From: Parvibaculum sp.
GTDB taxonomy: Bacteria; Pseudomonadota; Alphaproteobacteria; Parvibaculales; Parvibaculaceae
DNA length: 64,000 nucleotides
Assembly (NCBI GenBank): GCA_030645235.1
Contig: JAUSMV010000012.1
Span: forward strand, 186,001 to 250,000
Reading direction: 5' to 3'
The notes below the pieces were generated by a model. The model was not told the origin of the DNA. It did no database searches and saw only the letters and a list, made by a program, of their open reading frames with translations. Below, piece by piece: positions 1 through 8,796 of this stretch (position 1 is the first letter of the stretch; the number at the start of each line of letters is the position of its first letter). Position numbers and translations under genes: made by a program.

Positions 1-478
1 CGCCGAGACGTTCGCTATAGTGGTTGCCCGCCATCAGGGTGACGAAGCCGCCGAACGAATGGCCGACAATCACGGGCTTGGGGCCAAGCTGTGCGTCAAA
101 GGCCACCGCGCCGATCTCATGGGCAAACGTGTCGCGTGTGTAAGACGTCCGCCAGTCGCTGTCGCCCATGCCGCCGAGATCCATCGAGGCGACATTATAT
201 TTGTGGGTCAGTAGTGGTGCGATGAAGGCAAACCAGAACGCATGTGCGCCATTGCCGTGTACGAATAAAAGTCCGGGCCGTTCGGGGTCATGGTTGCCCC
301 AGCGCAGGTAATGGATGTTCGTGCCGTCGACCTTCACCTTGCGGCTCTCATAAGGCGCGTCGAGCGCCTCGCGGAACCATTGCGGGCGATGGGTGATAAT
401 GTCCTCGTCGGGGAGCGAGCGGGACGCTGGTTCGGTCCGGTAATTATTAGGCGCTTCCGCCTTTTGATCATATGCCAT
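1..478 (-). CDS. alpha/beta hydrolase, 3' part outside window
   Basis: Reading minus from an ATG at 478-476 gives 159 codons that stay open to the left edge, so the C-terminal half is missing. The translation has the alpha/beta-hydrolase core: oxyanion segment VHGNGAHAFW (residues 73-82), the MGDSDWR segment (104-110) and the nucleophile elbow GHSFGG with Ser141. Substrate is unknown. It is clearly paralogous to the complete hydrolase at 17491-18459, sharing the HGNGAHA, GMGDSDWR and GHSFGG blocks in the same order and spacing. Its start is about 300 bp from divergent rpmJ. The catalytic Asp and His would lie beyond the window. Confidence 0.85.
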   Translation of the reverse strand, partial: MAYDQKAEAPNNYRTEPASRSLPDEDIITHRPQWFREALDAPYESRKVKVDGTNIHYLRWGNHDPERPGLLFVHGNGAHAFWFAFIAPLLTHKYNVASMDLGGMGDSDWRTSYTRDTFAHEIGAVAFDAQLGPKPVIVGHSFGGFVTLMAGNHYSERLG

Positions 479-570
479 AATTCTACATATTCCGCTGGCA
501 GGCGTAAAAATGACGCCTGCGCCAATTTCGAGTTAGGGTGGGTATAAAGCGAAAACGGGGATTGGAAAAG

Positions 571-640
571 GCTCAACGAACTGACTAACGATCTCTGCAT
601 GGAAACACTCGATCTCTTGCAAGAAATGCGAGCTCCGCGT
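571..640 (+). repeat. Degenerate copy of dispersed 145-bp element (copy 1)
   Basis: The core from about 576 to 628 matches the cores at 22 kb, 32.8 kb and 53 kb, including GATCTCTGCATGGAAACACT and TCTTGCAAGA. The distal half after 628 is unrelated. The upstream GGGGATT half-motif (557-563) is closer to the core than in the full copies (36 instead of 53 nt to the internal ATG). It lies just upstream of the rpmJ promoter. The rest of the 479-779 stretch holds only that promoter and the rpmJ leader. Confidence 0.8.
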
Positions 641-652
641 CAGAGAAGCGGG

Positions 653-681
653 TTGACAGCGTGAGGGCTGCCCACTAGGTT
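653..681 (+). promoter_or_regulatory. Probable sigma-70 promoter of rpmJ
   Basis: TTGACA at 653-658, a 17-nt spacer and TAGGTT at 676-681 match a housekeeping alphaproteobacterial promoter. The start of transcription would be near 688, leaving a leader of roughly 90 nt before the rpmJ ATG at 780. Assigned by eye. Confidence 0.6.
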
Positions 682-779
682 CCGCGCCTGTTCAGGGTGT
701 TCCGGTTCGCGCCGGTTGCGGGGCTTTTTGGCCGATCGCGCTCTCCCAATTTTAGAATTCTGACCTCGAAGGTTTCGCT

Positions 780-905
780 ATGAAAGTCCGTAACTCGTTG
801 AAATCATTGCGTGGTCGTCACCGCAACAACCGTCTCGTGCGTCGCAAGGGCCGTGTTTACATCATCAACAAGACCAACCCGCGCTTCAAAGCCCGTCAGG
901 GCTAA
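780..905 (+). CDS. rpmJ: 50S ribosomal protein L36, cysteine-free type
   Basis: The gene encodes 41 residues, beginning [17 protein letters not shown] and ending NPRFKARQG, which is the L36 family. It is a component of the large ribosomal subunit. The canonical zinc-ribbon Cys/His set is absent: there is no cysteine, so this is the zinc-independent C-minus form common in alphaproteobacteria. It is monocistronic, with its own promoter (653-681) and a terminator right after it (947-983). The basic composition and length are typical. Confidence 0.95.
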   Translation: MKVRNSLKSLRGRHRNNRLVRRKGRVYIINKTNPRFKARQG

Positions 906-946
906 GCCGTTGGACTTGGCGCGGGTTTGTCCCTCGCTCTGACATT

Positions 947-983
947 AAGGTCGCGCCTTCGGGTTGCGGCCTTTTTTGTTTTT
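947..983 (+). terminator. Rho-independent terminator of rpmJ
   Basis: AAGGTCGC and GCGGCCTT form an 8-bp stem with one G-U pair around an 11-nt loop, followed by TTTTTTGTTTTT. It separates rpmJ from the HAD hydrolase gene. Confidence 0.85.
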
Positions 984-1000
984 AATTCAAGGGGTTAGAG

Positions 1001-1615
1001 ATGGCCGGTGCGGTGACGAGTGTGGTTTTCGATATCGGCAATGTGCTGATCGGTTGGGACCCGCGCCACTTATACCGCAAGGTCTTTGCCACCGAGGCCG
1101 AGGTTGAGCGGTTTTTGGCCGAAATCTGCACTTTGGAATGGCACCTCGCGCATGATTTCGGGGTCTCTTTTGAGGAAAACGGGGCCAAACTCAAGACGAT
1201 CCACCCCCAACATGCCGAACTCATCGACTTCTGGCATACGCGTTATGCCGAGATGATTCCGGGACGTATCCCCGGTACAGCGGACCTCCTCCATACTCTC
1301 GAATCCAAGGGTCTCACGATCCATGGTTTGACGAATATGCCGGTCTCCGTCTTTGAGTTTCTGCGGGTCGAATATCCGGAATTGCAGCGATTTCAGAGCG
1401 TTGTCGTGTCGGGTGCGGAGGGTTTGGTGAAGCCTGATCCGCGTATTTTTGAGCTTCTGATTTCGCGTGCCGGACTTGTTCCGTCACGCACTCTTTTTAT
1501 CGACGATTCTCTGCCCAATATCGTAACGGCGGAAAAACTAGGATTTGAAACGCATCATTTCTCCGATGCCAAGACACTTGCCGCCGATCTTTCTCATCGT
1601 GGTCTCCTTGTCTGA
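1001..1615 (+). CDS. HAD-superfamily hydrolase, YihX/haloacid-dehalogenase type
   Basis: A 204-residue HAD hydrolase. Motif I is VVFDIGNVL (nucleophile Asp11, with Gly in place of the second Asp, as in YihX-type sugar phosphatases). Motif II Thr is in GLTNMP, motif III Lys in GLVKPDP and motif IV is FIDDS. The cap region lies between motifs I and II. It probably acts as a cytosolic phosphatase, but the substrate cannot be read from sequence; a haloacid dehalogenase is an alternative. The ATG has a short AG-rich segment upstream (GGGGTTAGAG). The next gene begins 57 bp downstream on the same strand. Confidence 0.85.
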   Translation: MAGAVTSVVFDIGNVLIGWDPRHLYRKVFATEAEVERFLAEICTLEWHLAHDFGVSFEENGAKLKTIHPQHAELIDFWHTRYAEMIPGRIPGTADLLHTLESKGLTIHGLTNMPVSVFEFLRVEYPELQRFQSVVVSGAEGLVKPDPRIFELLISRAGLVPSRTLFIDDSLPNIVTAEKLGFETHHFSDAKTLAADLSHRGLLV

Positions 1616-1672
1616 AGAGAATCCGTTATAGTCCCGACGGGGCTTAATGCTTTCGCTTGAGGACTGACAATA

Positions 1673-2731
1673 ATGTTGAACGACCGTTTCCTGATCTACG
1701 GTGCGACCGGCTATACCGGTAAGCTCGTTGCCCGCACCGCCAAGGCGCTCGGCATGCACCCCCTTCTTGGTGGTCGCAATGAAGCGCGGCTGAAATCAGT
1801 GGCCGGCCAGCATGGTTTTGATTTCCGTGCCTTTGATCTGTCCGATACGGCAACGCTCGAAACTGTTTTGAACGAAGTTGATGTGGTCCTGCATATCGCC
1901 GGCCCCTTCTCGCAAACATCAAAGCCGATGCTTGATGCCTGTATCCGCACCGGTACGCATTATCTCGACATTACCGGCGAAATTGATGTCTTTGAAGCAT
2001 GCGCCGCCCAGAATGAAGCTGCGAAAACAGCAGGTATTATGGTGCTGCCCGGCGTCGGTTTCGACGTGGTGCCAAGCGATTGTCTCGCCGCCCATATGAA
2101 GGCGCGTATGCCTGATGCAACTGAACTTTCGCTTTCCATTTCCGGTCTCACGTCGATGTCGCGCGGTACGGCGAAGACCGGCGTTGAAAGTATCGGACGC
2201 GGCACGCGTGTTCGCCGCGATGGTGACATCGTTGCGTTGAAGGTGCCGCCGCGTATCAATGTTGATTTCGGTCAGGGCATGCGTCCCGCTATCGGCATGG
2301 GCTGGGGCGATGTCTCGACCGCTTTTTATTCGACCGATATTCCGGCGATTACAGTCTATTTCGAAGCGAGCCCCGAGCTTGAACAAATGGCAGGGCTCAG
2401 TGGTTTCAAGCGTTGGGTTGCAAGTCTTGGCTTCATGCAGCGCCGCCTGAAAGCGCAGGTCGATCAGATGCCCGAAGGTCCGACGGACACAGAGCGTCGT
2501 GCCGGTCACAGCATCCTTATCGGCGAAGCGGTCAACGCGGCAGGTGATCGTGTCGTTTCGCGTCTCACGACGCCCGAAGGCTATACGCTCACCGCTATGA
2601 CAAGCCTTGAGATTGTGCGCCGTGCCCTGAGCGGTGACGTGCATCCGGGCTTCCAGACACCGTCGCTTGCCTATGGTGCCGATTTCATCACCGAGTTTGA
2701 TGGCTGCGTTCTTCAGGATCTCAATAGCTGA
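1673..2731 (+). CDS. Saccharopine dehydrogenase-like NAD(P)-binding oxidoreductase
   Basis: A 352-residue protein starting with a Rossmann fold, FLIYGATGYTGKLVART (GATGYTGK at residues 10-17). It is followed by segments typical of saccharopine-dehydrogenase-like and trans-acting enoyl reductase proteins: HIAGPFSQTSKPMLDACIRTGTHYLDITGE, then VLPGVGFDVVPSDCLA. It should be a cytosolic NAD(P)-dependent oxidoreductase. Lysine metabolism is unlikely from context, and substrate is unknown. It stands between the HAD hydrolase and the TPR protein, all on plus, and may be co-transcribed with them. Confidence 0.8.
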   Translation: MLNDRFLIYGATGYTGKLVARTAKALGMHPLLGGRNEARLKSVAGQHGFDFRAFDLSDTATLETVLNEVDVVLHIAGPFSQTSKPMLDACIRTGTHYLDITGEIDVFEACAAQNEAAKTAGIMVLPGVGFDVVPSDCLAAHMKARMPDATELSLSISGLTSMSRGTAKTGVESIGRGTRVRRDGDIVALKVPPRINVDFGQGMRPAIGMGWGDVSTAFYSTDIPAITVYFEASPELEQMAGLSGFKRWVASLGFMQRRLKAQVDQMPEGPTDTERRAGHSILIGEAVNAAGDRVVSRLTTPEGYTLTAMTSLEIVRRALSGDVHPGFQTPSLAYGADFITEFDGCVLQDLNS

Positions 2732-2772
2732 CACTCTTGGACGCAGGCTCCGCACATGCTTATGCTCAGTTT

Positions 2773-3381
2773 ATGATCCTGAACGTTCGCCCCTTCTTTT
2801 TGGCGACCCTGCTGATCGCATTTTGTGTTTCAGCTGGCCCGGTCATGGCCGAAATCGCGCCACCGCCACCGCAACTTGAAGAGCAGGACAGGCCACCGCG
2901 CGCTGCCCTTCTCGACTCGCTTTTTTCGGATCTCGCCAAAGCGCAATCGGAGCAGGAAGGCAAAGCGATTGAAGGCGCGATTGAACAGGTTTGGTTGCAA
3001 TCGGGCAGTCCCAGCATCGACATATTGATGCAGCGCGGTCTCGAAGCGTTTGATGCCAAAGACTACGAACGCGCGTTTTTCTATTTTAATGAAGTTGTGG
3101 TGTTGGAGCCCGAATTTGTTGAAGGCTGGCACAAACGCGCGACGGTCTATTACGTGCAGAATAATTTTTCCCGTGCGCTCTCCGATCTTGAGCAAGTCTT
3201 GCGGCTTGAACCGCGTCAGTTCGTGGCTATGGGCGGCCTTGCGCAGATGCTGATAGAGCTTGGTGACAAAAAGGGAGCGCTTGAAGTGTTCCGGCGCGCG
3301 CTTGCCATCAACCCGTGGCTTGATGGTGCGGCCGAAATTGAAAAATCATTGTCGATCGATGTCGAGGGGCGTGGCATCTGA
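2773..3381 (+). CDS. Periplasmic tetratricopeptide-repeat protein
   Basis: A 202-residue protein. I chose ATG 2773 because it places a clear signal peptide at the N-terminus (hydrophobic residues 8-20, VMA cleavage before Glu27). An upstream TTG at 2737 would bury it. A Pro-rich linker follows, then about three TPR-like helical pairs in residues 85-190 (DAKDYERAFFYFNEVVVLEP, NNFSRALSDLEQVLRLEP, GDKKGALEVFRRALAINP). TPRs mediate protein contacts; no enzymatic domain is visible. The stop codon overlaps the next start (TGATG), so it is translationally coupled to the hydrolase. Confidence 0.8.
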   Translation: MILNVRPFFLATLLIAFCVSAGPVMAEIAPPPPQLEEQDRPPRAALLDSLFSDLAKAQSEQEGKAIEGAIEQVWLQSGSPSIDILMQRGLEAFDAKDYERAFFYFNEVVVLEPEFVEGWHKRATVYYVQNNFSRALSDLEQVLRLEPRQFVAMGGLAQMLIELGDKKGALEVFRRALAINPWLDGAAEIEKSLSIDVEGRGI

Positions 3382-4361
3382 TGCTTATGTCGTTTGTTCT
3401 TATTGTTTCTGTGTTCGGCATCCCGCTCGCGCTTTATTCCGCCTACTCATTTGCAACGACCGCACGCGCCTTTCCGCCGCGCGGAAAATTTGTCTCCGCT
3501 GCAGGTGTTCAGCTTCACTATGTCGAGATGTCACCGTCTGAACCTGAAGGTGCCACAATCGTTTTGGTGCATGGGGCCAGCGGCAATCTCGGTGATATGG
3601 TCGAAAGCCTGATGCCGGAACTTGCAAAACGTCACCGTGTCATCGCTTTTGATCGTCCGGGTCATGGCTGGAGCGGCAGGCCGTCGCGCAATGATATCAC
3701 CGATCCCGCTGCGCAAGCGCAGGTGCTGCATGAGGCGATTAAGAATCTCGGTGTGACAAAGCCAGTCTTGCTCGGTCATTCATGGGGTGGTGCTGTCGTC
3801 ACGGCTTATGCGCTCGCGTTCCCCAATGATCTTTCCGGTCTGCTTGTTATGTCCGGCGCAACGCATGTCTGGGAGGGCAAGACGGCGTGGTATCATAAGC
3901 TCGTGCGCAAACCGCTGCTTGGTGAAGTATTTTTGCGCACGCTGATGGTGCCCGGCGGAAAGTTTTTAAGTGGCGCAGGCGTTGCAAATAACTTCGCGCC
4001 GAATGTTGCGCCGGAGAATTACGCCAATCGTATTGGATTGCCGCTCTTGTTCCGGCCTGCCAATTTCAGAGCGAACAGCGCGGACTCTTCGCGACTGCGC
4101 TCCTATCTCAAAGAGCAAAGCAAAAAATATCGCGCGATCAAAGTGCCGACCATCATCATCACCGGCAACCGCGATAAGACGGTCTGGGCGAAACTTCACT
4201 CATATGCATTGCATGATGAGATTGCAGGGTCCGAACTTATCAAGCTCGTGGGCGTCGGTCACATGCCGCATTATGTGCGGCCTGATCTGGTGACGGACGC
4301 TCTGACGCGCCTCGCGCTGGGCGAGGTTCCCCGCGCTGGCACGCATGTGGTTGAACCTTAA
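3381..4361 (+). CDS. Membrane-anchored alpha/beta hydrolase
   Basis: A 326-residue protein with one N-terminal transmembrane segment (residues 4-26), then an alpha/beta-hydrolase fold. Visible features are the oxyanion HG at 64-65, the FDRPGHGWSG block (90-99), the nucleophile elbow GHSWGG with Ser134, the acid-region segment TGNRDKTVW, and the catalytic His in VGVGHMPHY. It resembles esterases and epoxide-hydrolase-like enzymes, but the substrate is not determined. It overlaps the TPR gene by one base and its stop overlaps the convergent stop of pyk by 4 bp. Confidence 0.85.
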   Translation: MLMSFVLIVSVFGIPLALYSAYSFATTARAFPPRGKFVSAAGVQLHYVEMSPSEPEGATIVLVHGASGNLGDMVESLMPELAKRHRVIAFDRPGHGWSGRPSRNDITDPAAQAQVLHEAIKNLGVTKPVLLGHSWGGAVVTAYALAFPNDLSGLLVMSGATHVWEGKTAWYHKLVRKPLLGEVFLRTLMVPGGKFLSGAGVANNFAPNVAPENYANRIGLPLLFRPANFRANSADSSRLRSYLKEQSKKYRAIKVPTIIITGNRDKTVWAKLHSYALHDEIAGSELIKLVGVGHMPHYVRPDLVTDALTRLALGEVPRAGTHVVEP

Positions 4362-5794
4362 TCCGCCGAACTTCCCATCTGTCCGACAAACGCGACGCGC
4401 AACATATTGGTCGCGCCCGGTGTGCCAAGCGGCAGACCGGCGGTCACGACAATGCGCTGGCCGGGCTGCGCATAGCCTTCGCGGAAGGCGATACCGCAAG
4501 CGCGCTCGGCCATATCGTCGAGGTCTTTGGCATCCTCTGTCAGCACACAATGCAAGCCCCAGACAAGGGCGAGGCGACGCGCGGTGGCGGGTACAGGTGT
4601 CAGCGCAAGGATCGACAACATCGGGCGTTCGCGCGCGACGCGCAGACCTGTTGAGCCTGAATTGGTCCAGCAGACAATGGCAGCCGCCTTCAGCGTGTCA
4701 GCGACCATGTGGGCCGCCGCGCTGATCGCGTCAGCACCTGTGGCTTCCGGTTCCGTGCGTTGCGCATAGATGATGCCGGGGTAAGTTTTGTCGCCTTCAA
4801 CTTCGACAGCGATGCTGTTCATCATGCGCACGGCTTCGACGGGATATTGTCCGGCCGCACTTTCGGCAGACAGCATGATCGCATCCGCGCCTTCAAAGAC
4901 AGCGGTGGCAACGTCTGAGACTTCGGCGCGTGTCGGCACGGGTGAGGAGATCATCGATTCAAGCATTTGCGTGGCGACGACGACGGGCTTGCCTGCGCGG
5001 CGTGCGGCGCGCGTGATGCGCTTTTGCCAGCCCGGCACTTGTTCGAGCGGCAGTTCGACGCCGAGATCGCCGCGCGCAACCATCAGCGCATCGGCCATTT
5101 CAATAATGTCATCGAGATGGACGAGGGCCTGTGGTTTTTCGATCTTGGCGAGGATCGAGGCGCGACCGCGTGCGATCTTGCGCGCTTCGGCAATGTCTTC
5201 GGGTCGCTGGATGAAGGAGAGCGCCACCCAGTCGACGCCGAGGTTGAGAGCCGCTTCAAAATCGCTGCGGTCTTTTTCGGTGAGCGCTGCGACGGGTAAC
5301 ACGGCTTCCGGCACATTGACGCCCTTGCGGTTCGACAAGATGCCGCCGACGATCACCTGGGTCTCGGCAAAGTCCGCCCCGCAGGCGGTTACGCGCAGGC
5401 GGATTTTTCCGTCGTCGAGCAGAAGCGAATGGCCGGTTTTAACGGCGGCGAAAATTTCGGGATGCGGCAGCGGCGCACGTTTCACAGTGCCCTTGGCCTT
5501 GTCGAGATCAAGCCGGAACGTCTGGCCGCTCACGAGTTCAATGGAGCCGCCTTCGATTTCACCGACGCGCAGCTTCGGGCCTTGCAGATCGGCGAGAATG
5601 GCGATCGGGCGATCAACTTCTTTTTCCACCTGACGGATATAGCCGTGAACGATTTTGAGATTGTCGTGATTGAGATGGCTCATGTTGAGGCGGAACACAT
5701 CGGCACCGGCATCGAACAGAGCGCGGATCATCTCAGGGTTGCTGGAGGCGGGGCCAAGGGTGGCGATGATTTTGACATTGCGGCGACGGATCAA
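4358..5794 (-). CDS. pyk: Pyruvate kinase
   Basis: A 478-residue pyruvate kinase catalysing phosphoenolpyruvate + ADP to pyruvate + ATP in glycolysis. Diagnostic blocks are KIIATLGPASS at the N-terminus, DVFRLNMSH, ILADLQGPKLRVG, SILAKIEKPQAL, the metal and substrate site VMVARGDLGVELPLE, VATQMLESM and DAIMLSAESAAG. The length is normal for a bacterial enzyme with A, B and C domains. It lies 33 bp downstream of the glycerate 2-kinase gene on the same strand. That pairing is common in alphaproteobacteria and makes sense because 2-phosphoglycerate feeds PEP. Confidence 0.97.
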   Translation of the reverse strand: MIRRRNVKIIATLGPASSNPEMIRALFDAGADVFRLNMSHLNHDNLKIVHGYIRQVEKEVDRPIAILADLQGPKLRVGEIEGGSIELVSGQTFRLDLDKAKGTVKRAPLPHPEIFAAVKTGHSLLLDDGKIRLRVTACGADFAETQVIVGGILSNRKGVNVPEAVLPVAALTEKDRSDFEAALNLGVDWVALSFIQRPEDIAEARKIARGRASILAKIEKPQALVHLDDIIEMADALMVARGDLGVELPLEQVPGWQKRITRAARRAGKPVVVATQMLESMISSPVPTRAEVSDVATAVFEGADAIMLSAESAAGQYPVEAVRMMNSIAVEVEGDKTYPGIIYAQRTEPEATGADAISAAAHMVADTLKAAAIVCWTNSGSTGLRVARERPMLSILALTPVPATARRLALVWGLHCVLTEDAKDLDDMAERACGIAFREGYAQPGQRIVVTAGLPLGTPGATNMLRVAFVGQMGSSAD

Positions 5795-5827
5795 AGGGGC
5801 GCGCTCCTCAAGGTTGGTCAGCTTATT

Positions 5828-7135
5828 CTAGGTCTTTGTAGCACTGCTTCGCTCAATCAGTATGACACGGAAGTCGTTGACATTTGTCATGCTTGGGCCG
5901 GTTTCGAGCAAATCTTTCAACGCGGCAAAGAAGTCGGTAGAAGCATGGGCGTCGAGTGCTGCTTGCGGGTCAAGGCCAAGTATATGGGCGCGGGCCAAAG
6001 TGGTCGCAAATATCAATGCACCCGCCGGGTCATCCGCCGATCCCGCGCCGCCGTCGATCCCGTCCGTGTCGCCCGCCAAGGCCGAAATGCCGTTTGCGCC
6101 GTTAAGCGCTAAGGCGAGTGCCAGAGCATATTCCTGATTGGGTCCGCCGCGTGCCTTTGTGGGTGTGTTGAACGTCACAGAAAGTTCGCCGCCTGAAAGG
6201 ATTGCCAGTTTTTGGTTTTTTGATTTGGCTTCAAGCGCCAGTGCGGCATGGACACGGGCGACGTCGCGTGCCTCGCCCTCAACGCGGTCACCGAGGTTGA
6301 GCACCTCATAACCCTGAGCGGTGGCGAGCTTAGCAGCGGCGGCAAGCGAACCGGCACCACTTGCAATGAGTTTGTATTCAGCGTGTTGAAAGCAGGGGTC
6401 GCTTGGTACCGGACTTTCGTCTGCCGCACTGATGGCAGCGGCGACATGCGCGGGCACATCGATATGCCAGCGATTGAGGACAGTGAGCGCATCTCCCTTC
6501 GTCGTCGGGTCAGGCACGGTCGGGCCGGACGCAATCACCGCAGCCTCATCGCCCGCAACATCGGAGATCGCCAGCGTCAGCGAGCGGGCAGGGGCGACGG
6601 CAGCGGCGAGGCGACCGCCTTTGATTTGCGAGAGATGTTTGCGCACCGTGTTGATGTCATGGATCGGCGCGCCCGACGCTAGAAGCTTGCGTGTGATGTC
6701 CTGCTTGTCAGTGAGACTCACACCGTCGATGGGCAAAGTCGCGAGCGCAGAACCGCCACCGGACAGAAGCACCAGTGCAAAATCATCTTCGTTCAGGCTT
6801 CGGGCAAGCGCCATGATGCGCCTGGCACCTTCAATACCGCTGGCGTCGGGCACGGGATGGCCCGCTTCGATCACTTCGATATGGCGTGTCGGCAGGCCAT
6901 GGTCGTGGCGTGTGAGCGCGATGCCTTCAAGCGGGTCTGTGTAATGGGCTTCTGCCGCCGCAGCCATGCTGGCCGCTGCCTTGCCGATGGCGATGATGAC
7001 GAGGCGGCCTTTTGGTCGTGGGGGCAGGTGATCGCGCAGAATCGCCGATGGCAGCGCGGCGCGCACCGCTTGCTCGTATAGCGCGGTGAGGAGCGTCCTT
7101 GTTGATGCGTCTTGTGTGCTGGAATCTTTGCTCAT
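5828..7135 (-). CDS. Glycerate 2-kinase (DUF4147/MOFRL), TtuD/GckA type
   Basis: A 435-residue protein from ATG 7135 (MSKDSSTQ); a TTG at 7156 would add seven residues. The N-terminal two thirds is the DUF4147 kinase domain (KGRLVIIAIGKAAASMA, VLLSGGGSALATLP, ISDVAGDEAAVIASGP). The C-terminal third is the MOFRL domain (LAILSGGELSVTF, GGPNQEYALALAL, AGDTDGIDGG). Members make 2-phosphoglycerate from glycerate and were earlier annotated as hydroxypyruvate reductase TtuD. Its location upstream of pyk suggests glycerate salvage into PEP. The start is only 20 bp from the divergent amidohydrolase start, so their control regions must overlap. Confidence 0.9.
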   Translation of the reverse strand: MSKDSSTQDASTRTLLTALYEQAVRAALPSAILRDHLPPRPKGRLVIIAIGKAAASMAAAAEAHYTDPLEGIALTRHDHGLPTRHIEVIEAGHPVPDASGIEGARRIMALARSLNEDDFALVLLSGGGSALATLPIDGVSLTDKQDITRKLLASGAPIHDINTVRKHLSQIKGGRLAAAVAPARSLTLAISDVAGDEAAVIASGPTVPDPTTKGDALTVLNRWHIDVPAHVAAAISAADESPVPSDPCFQHAEYKLIASGAGSLAAAAKLATAQGYEVLNLGDRVEGEARDVARVHAALALEAKSKNQKLAILSGGELSVTFNTPTKARGGPNQEYALALALALNGANGISALAGDTDGIDGGAGSADDPAGALIFATTLARAHILGLDPQAALDAHASTDFFAALKDLLETGPSMTNVNDFRVILIERSSATKT

Positions 7136-7155
7136 GTCTTGGGTATAATGCGGCA

Positions 7156-7977
7156 ATGGCTTGGCGTCACCTGAAGGCGGAAATTTTGGCGTTTGAATTG
7201 TTGAACAGCGAGCCGGGTGCTGCCGGAAATCTCGGCTTTCTTGTTGTCTGCGATCATGCCTCCAACGCCTTGCCGGAAGGCTATGGCACTTTGGGTCTGG
7301 CGGAAGCGGAATTTTCCCGTCACATCGCTTACGACATCGGTGCTGCCGAAGTCTCGCGCGGGCTTGCGATGGCGCTTCAATGTCCGGCGGTCCTTGCGCG
7401 TTATTCGCGTCTGTTGATCGACCTCAACCGTGGGGCGGACGATCCGACACTGGTGATGAAGCTCTCAGACGGTGCGATTATTTCGGGCAACCGTCTTGTC
7501 GATGCGTTTCAGGACAAGGCGGAGTTTACTCATCGTCTCAGCACTTATTATGAGCCTTATCATGCGGCGGTTGCGGCGGCGCTTGCCCGTGCACGCGCGG
7601 CAGGCGAAGTGCCGGTCATCGTATCGATCCATAGTTTCACGCCGAGCTGGCGGGGTGTGGCGCGCAAGTGGCATACCGGTATCTTGTGGGACCGTGATGA
7701 CCGTTTGCCCGCCGCGATGCTTGAAGGCTTACGCGCTGAACGTGGACTTATCGTCGGTGACAATGAACCCTATTCAGGTGCCCTCAAGGGTGATTGTCTT
7801 TATCGTCACGGCACGATGAACGGCTATCCGCATGTGCTGGTGGAAATCCGGCAGGATTTGATTTCCGGACCAAAAGGACAGGCCGAATGGGTGGCGCGGC
7901 TCGCGCATCTTGTTGGCGAAGCGATGAAAGCGCCCTATATGCGTGAGGTCAGATTCTACGGCTCGCGCACAGACTGA
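7156..7977 (+). CDS. N-formylglutamate amidohydrolase family protein
   Basis: A 273-residue protein. I chose ATG 7156 (MAWRHLKAEIL); an earlier ATG at 7099 in the same frame would overlap the divergent kinase gene. Family blocks are LVVCDHASNALP (Asp33, His34), YDIGAAEVSRGLA, SRLLIDLNRG and VSIHSFTPSW. The family hydrolyses N-formyl-L-glutamate at the end of one histidine-degradation route. No hut genes are nearby, so the substrate may be another N-formyl or N-acyl amino acid. It sits 19 bp upstream of the DUF1244 gene, a combination I recall from other alphaproteobacteria. Confidence 0.88.
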   Translation: MAWRHLKAEILAFELLNSEPGAAGNLGFLVVCDHASNALPEGYGTLGLAEAEFSRHIAYDIGAAEVSRGLAMALQCPAVLARYSRLLIDLNRGADDPTLVMKLSDGAIISGNRLVDAFQDKAEFTHRLSTYYEPYHAAVAAALARARAAGEVPVIVSIHSFTPSWRGVARKWHTGILWDRDDRLPAAMLEGLRAERGLIVGDNEPYSGALKGDCLYRHGTMNGYPHVLVEIRQDLISGPKGQAEWVARLAHLVGEAMKAPYMREVRFYGSRTD

Positions 7978-7996
7978 GATTTTCGGGAGATTTCAA

Positions 7997-8299
7997 ATGG
8001 ACAAGACCACGCAAACCGAAATTGAAGCCGCCGCTTTCCGCCGCCTTGTGGCGCATCTCAATGCGCGCACCGATGTGCAAAATATTGACCTTATGATCCT
8101 TGCGGGCTTCTGCCGGAACTGCCTTGGCGACTGGGTGCGCGACGCAAGCGCGGAGCGCGGCGTCGAGATGAGCAAGGACGAGGCGCGGGTCAGGATTTAC
8201 GGCATGCCCTTTGCCGAATGGAAGGCGAAGTATCAGCCGGAGGCGACGCCTGCCCAGCTTGCGGCATTTGAAGCCGCACAAAAGAAATCGCACGGCTAA
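7997..8299 (+). CDS. DUF1244 family protein
   Basis: A 100-residue conserved protein with the DUF1244 signature AGFCRNCLGDW followed by EARVRIYGMPFAEWKAKY. ATG 7997 is preceded by CGGGAGA at a suitable distance. The CxxC pair in CRNC could bind a metal, but the function is not established. It is probably co-transcribed with the amidohydrolase immediately upstream. Confidence 0.9.
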   Translation: MDKTTQTEIEAAAFRRLVAHLNARTDVQNIDLMILAGFCRNCLGDWVRDASAERGVEMSKDEARVRIYGMPFAEWKAKYQPEATPAQLAAFEAAQKKSHG

Positions 8300-8425
8300 A
8301 GGTCTTTTTTGCGTTTGGCGCCGGTAATATCCACAGGTTTGTGGCCGCTTGATATTGCTGGAGTGCCGCCCCGCCGATAGTGTCGGCAACCCAAAATACC
8401 CACCGGATAAATGGAGCGACGCATC

Positions 8426-8692
8426 ATGGCGGACGGCAATATCCCTGTGAATAATGGCGGCGTTGCACATGATCAGTTGCGTGCCGTCATCGAGCGCATT
8501 GAACGTCTCGAAGAAGAAAAAGCGGCCACCGCTGCCGACATCAAAGAAGTCTATGCCGAAGCCAAGGGCAATGGCTTTGACACCAAGGTGTTGCGTCAGG
8601 TCGTGCGCATCCGCAAGCAGGATAAGGCTGAGCGTCAGGAAGCCGAGGCGATCCTTGAGCTTTATATGCATGCTCTCGGCATGATCGAATAA
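8426..8692 (+). CDS. gapR: GapR, AT-rich/overtwisted-DNA-binding nucleoid protein (DUF2312)
   Basis: An 88-residue protein that matches my recollection of Caulobacter GapR over its whole length, including [30 protein letters not shown] and [14 protein letters not shown]. In Caulobacter GapR binds AT-rich and overtwisted DNA ahead of polymerases and supports replication and gyrase action. The N-terminal half is a long coiled-coil helix and the C-terminal half a basic segment. ATG 8426 is chosen because GGAGCG lies 8 nt upstream; an in-frame ATG at 8411 would add MERRI. It follows DUF1244 by about 125 bp and probably has its own promoter. Confidence 0.93.
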   Translation: MADGNIPVNNGGVAHDQLRAVIERIERLEEEKAATAADIKEVYAEAKGNGFDTKVLRQVVRIRKQDKAERQEAEAILELYMHALGMIE

Positions 8693-8796
8693 CTTCTGCC
8701 TTTTCGTCTCATCTGCTATAGGCATACGTGCATCATCGTGATGCGTCTTTGCCTATGCAGGAGCGATGCATTTTGCCGACCAGCGACACAGTAAAC

